A stretch of DNA of 7,134 bases, from NCBI GenBank assembly GCA_021163805.1, contig JAGGTL010000024.1:1-7134 (forward strand), written 5' to 3'. This document shows, one piece after another, positions 5,499-7,134 of this stretch. Each line of letters begins with the position of its first letter. Position 1 is the first letter of the stretch. Source of the stretch: Candidatus Aenigmatarchaeota archaeon. Lineage in GTDB: Archaea > Aenigmatarchaeota > Aenigmatarchaeia > QMZS01. Made by a program: the position numbers and the translations under genes. The notes below the pieces were generated by a model. It was not told where the DNA came from. It did no database searches and saw only the letters and a list, made by a program, of their open reading frames with translations.

Positions 5499-6587
5499 AT
5501 GACAAAAAAAGATTATTACAAAATTTTGGGTGTTGATAGAAATGCCTCGCAGGAGGAAATTAGAAGTGCTTTCAGAAGGCTTGCAAGAAAATATCATCCC
5601 GATGTTGCCGGAAAAGGAAGCGAAGAAAAATTCAAGGAAATTAATGAGGCTTTTCAGGTTTTGAGTGATCCGCAAAAAAGAGCGCAGTATGATCAATACG
5701 GCTCTTCCAGTTTCAGACCGGAAGATTTTAATTTCGAAGGTTTTAATTTTGAGGATATCTTCAAAGATTTTGGAGATATTTTCAATGTTTTTTCAGAAAG
5801 AAAAAACAAACCAAAATCTGGTTCCGATTTGAGATATGATCTTGAAATTTCTCTGGAACAGGCTTTTTCTGGCCTAACAACAAAAATAGAAATTTCAGTT
5901 TATACGATTTGCAAAGCCTGTAAAGGGACGGGAGCGAAAGACGGAAAACTAAAAACCTGCCCTGTCTGTGATGGTTCAGGACAAATAAAGAAAATTCGGA
6001 GAACTCCTTTCGGCCAGACGGTGTTTATTACAACCTGTAACAAATGTGGAGGTTCTGGAAAAATAATCTCAGAAAAATGCAAGGTATGTAATGGAACTGG
6101 AAGAGTAAAAGAGAAAAGAAAGGTAGAGGTTAAAATTCCAAGAGGGGTTGACGAAAATTCTTATCTGAGAATAGCAGGACAGGGAGAAGCGGGACAGAAC
6201 GGCGGACCTCCCGGAGATTTATATATAGTAATCCACATAAAACCTCATAAAATATTTGAAAGACGGGGAAATGATTTGTTTTGTAAAGCAAATATTGATT
6301 TGGGAAAAGCAATTTTTGGCGGTGAAATAGAAGTGCCTACAATTAATGGAAAAGCAAAAATTAAGTTACCCAGAGGAACACAAAGCCACACCGTTTTCAG
6401 ATTGAAAGGTCAGGGAATGCCGGATTTGCATACTGGAAAGAGAGGCGATGAATTTGTGAAGATTATTGTTGAAATTCCAAAAAAACTGAGCAAAAAACAG
6501 GAAATTCTTTTAAAAGAAATTTTTGGAAATGAAAAAATAAAAACAAGCAAAGGATTTTTTGATAAAATGAGAGATTTTGTTAGTTGA
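5499..6587 (+). CDS. dnaJ: Molecular chaperone DnaJ (Hsp40, type I)
   Basis: A complete 362-residue type I J-protein that stimulates the ATPase of DnaK and delivers unfolded clients to it in the cytoplasm. The J domain (1-70) has KDYYKILGV and HPD at 33-35. A linker rich in Phe, Asp and Glu (about 72-105) contains the family's DIF motifs but few glycines. The zinc domain has four CxxCxGxG repeats starting at C138, C154, C180 and C194, all eight cysteines present. The C-terminal substrate domains include VKIPRGVDENSYLRIAGQGE and FRLKGQGMPDLHTGKRGDEF. The length is normal and nothing is broken. Archaeal hsp70 genes are often clustered (grpE-dnaK-dnaJ); here no dnaK or grpE lies in the window. 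The start at 5499 begins right at the J domain; there is no Shine-Dalgarno. Archaeal hsp70 systems are generally regarded as acquired from bacteria. Confidence 0.97.
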   Translation: MTKKDYYKILGVDRNASQEEIRSAFRRLARKYHPDVAGKGSEEKFKEINEAFQVLSDPQKRAQYDQYGSSSFRPEDFNFEGFNFEDIFKDFGDIFNVFSERKNKPKSGSDLRYDLEISLEQAFSGLTTKIEISVYTICKACKGTGAKDGKLKTCPVCDGSGQIKKIRRTPFGQTVFITTCNKCGGSGKIISEKCKVCNGTGRVKEKRKVEVKIPRGVDENSYLRIAGQGEAGQNGGPPGDLYIVIHIKPHKIFERRGNDLFCKANIDLGKAIFGGEIEVPTINGKAKIKLPRGTQSHTVFRLKGQGMPDLHTGKRGDEFVKIIVEIPKKLSKKQEILLKEIFGNEKIKTSKGFFDKMRDFVS

Positions 6588-6640
6588 TATTCGGTTTGTT
6601 ATTTGAATTGGAAAACTGTTTCTCTAAAAATACTCAAAAT

Positions 6641-7134
6641 TTACAATTTTAGAAATTGTTTTAAATAAGGCAATTCTTCCACGATTATTTTCTTTGAACA
6701 ATGCATTTTATTCCGCAATTTTTCAATTTTTTCCTCCATTTCTTTTTTCCGTGCTTTCATTATTCCCATTTTTGAAATATAGGTTGGGAATCCATATGCG
6801 ACATATTTGTGATAAGTTTCTTTTTTTGCCAATGCAACGCCAATCGAAATAAAGTCAATATAATATCTGAGCAAAATCCAATCCTGTCTTTTCATTATTC
6901 TTCTCCTGAAAATATCTGCCAGACTCAAATAATTTAAAACTTTTTTTAAATCTTCTCCTTTATATTCTCTTCCGACATTTTCTTCAATCCACCAGAAAAA
7001 ATCTTCCGGAGTTCTATCTAAATTGTTCATAACCTCTTTCGCAATATCTATTTTTTTTGTTTTTAGAATTATTCTTACCGAATTAAAAATATTTTCTTCA
7101 AGATCTCTCGGGGAAAGCAAATCCGAGGAAAGTA
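6641..7134 (-). CDS. rfcL: Replication factor C large subunit, C-terminal part (5' end outside window)
   Basis: The frame is open to the right edge; the TTG at 7120 is internal and the chain reads SSDLLSPRDLEENIFNSV across it. About 164 residues of the C-terminal collar domain are visible. I recognise the RfcL pattern in FFWWIEENVGREY, LSLADIFRRRIMKRQDWILLRYY, IGVALAKK and YGFPTYISKM, then a Lys/Glu-rich helix and ELPYLKQFLKL. With the small subunits, RfcL forms the clamp loader that opens PCNA and loads it onto primed DNA; its AAA+ ATPase part is outside the window. The protein ends directly after the collar, with no QxxLxxFF-type PCNA-interacting tail, which several better known archaeal RfcL proteins carry. 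It is convergent with dnaJ across a 53-bp gap. Confidence 0.85.
   Translation of the reverse strand, partial: LSSDLLSPRDLEENIFNSVRIILKTKKIDIAKEVMNNLDRTPEDFFWWIEENVGREYKGEDLKKVLNYLSLADIFRRRIMKRQDWILLRYYIDFISIGVALAKKETYHKYVAYGFPTYISKMGIMKARKKEMEEKIEKLRNKMHCSKKIIVEELPYLKQFLKL

Noticed and set aside
7118..7120. TTG as start of the RfcL fragment
   Set aside because: The frame stays open to the right edge and only the C-terminal collar domain is present, so the start lies outside.

Overview
The window looks like a piece of an AT-rich archaeal chromosome, probably from a DPANN-type or other uncultivated small-genome lineage. The archaeal assignment rests on the information-processing genes: aIF1A, the C-terminus of the replication factor C large subunit, and a DUF460 RuvC/RNase H-like protein. 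Further support comes from two proteins with class III (pilin-like) leader sequences, and from a tRNA gene whose interruptions fold as bulge-helix-bulge introns. The DPANN placement is an inference from the KGQ-type leaders, short proteins, compact spacing and non-canonical tRNA intron; it has not been tested by phylogeny.

Layout. Bases 1-1176 (+) hold the C-terminal part of a DUF3160 protein (5' end outside the window), followed 2 nt later by a small pilin-like membrane protein. Bases 1253-1899 (-) hold a SerB-like HAD phosphatase split by a -1 frame change at a CCCAAAA heptamer. Bases 1936-2406 (+) hold a short DUF460 protein, divergent from the HAD gene; its stop codon overlaps that of a convergent polyprenyl diphosphate synthase (2403-3482, -). 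Bases 3603-3741 (-) hold a tRNA-Thr(GGU) gene with two introns, one in the D-loop and one at the canonical 37/38 position. Next on the same strand come aIF1A (3773-4051) and a 433-residue pilin-like secreted protein (4126-5427). A complete DnaJ (5499-6587, +) is divergent from the latter. The C-terminal 164 residues of RfcL (6641-7134, -) run off the right edge.

The genes do not form one pathway. They are mostly housekeeping functions (translation initiation, tRNA, isoprenoid lipid synthesis, protein folding, clamp loading) mixed with cell-surface proteins of unknown role. The strands alternate often and intergenic gaps are about 120 bp or less; there is no gene-free stretch above 300 bases. 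I saw no CRISPR array, insertion sequence, or defence or mobile cassette.

The items most worth a second look are the doubly interrupted tRNA-Thr gene, the apparently circularly permuted similarity between its two introns, and the HAD frame break at a perfect X XXY YYZ heptamer.
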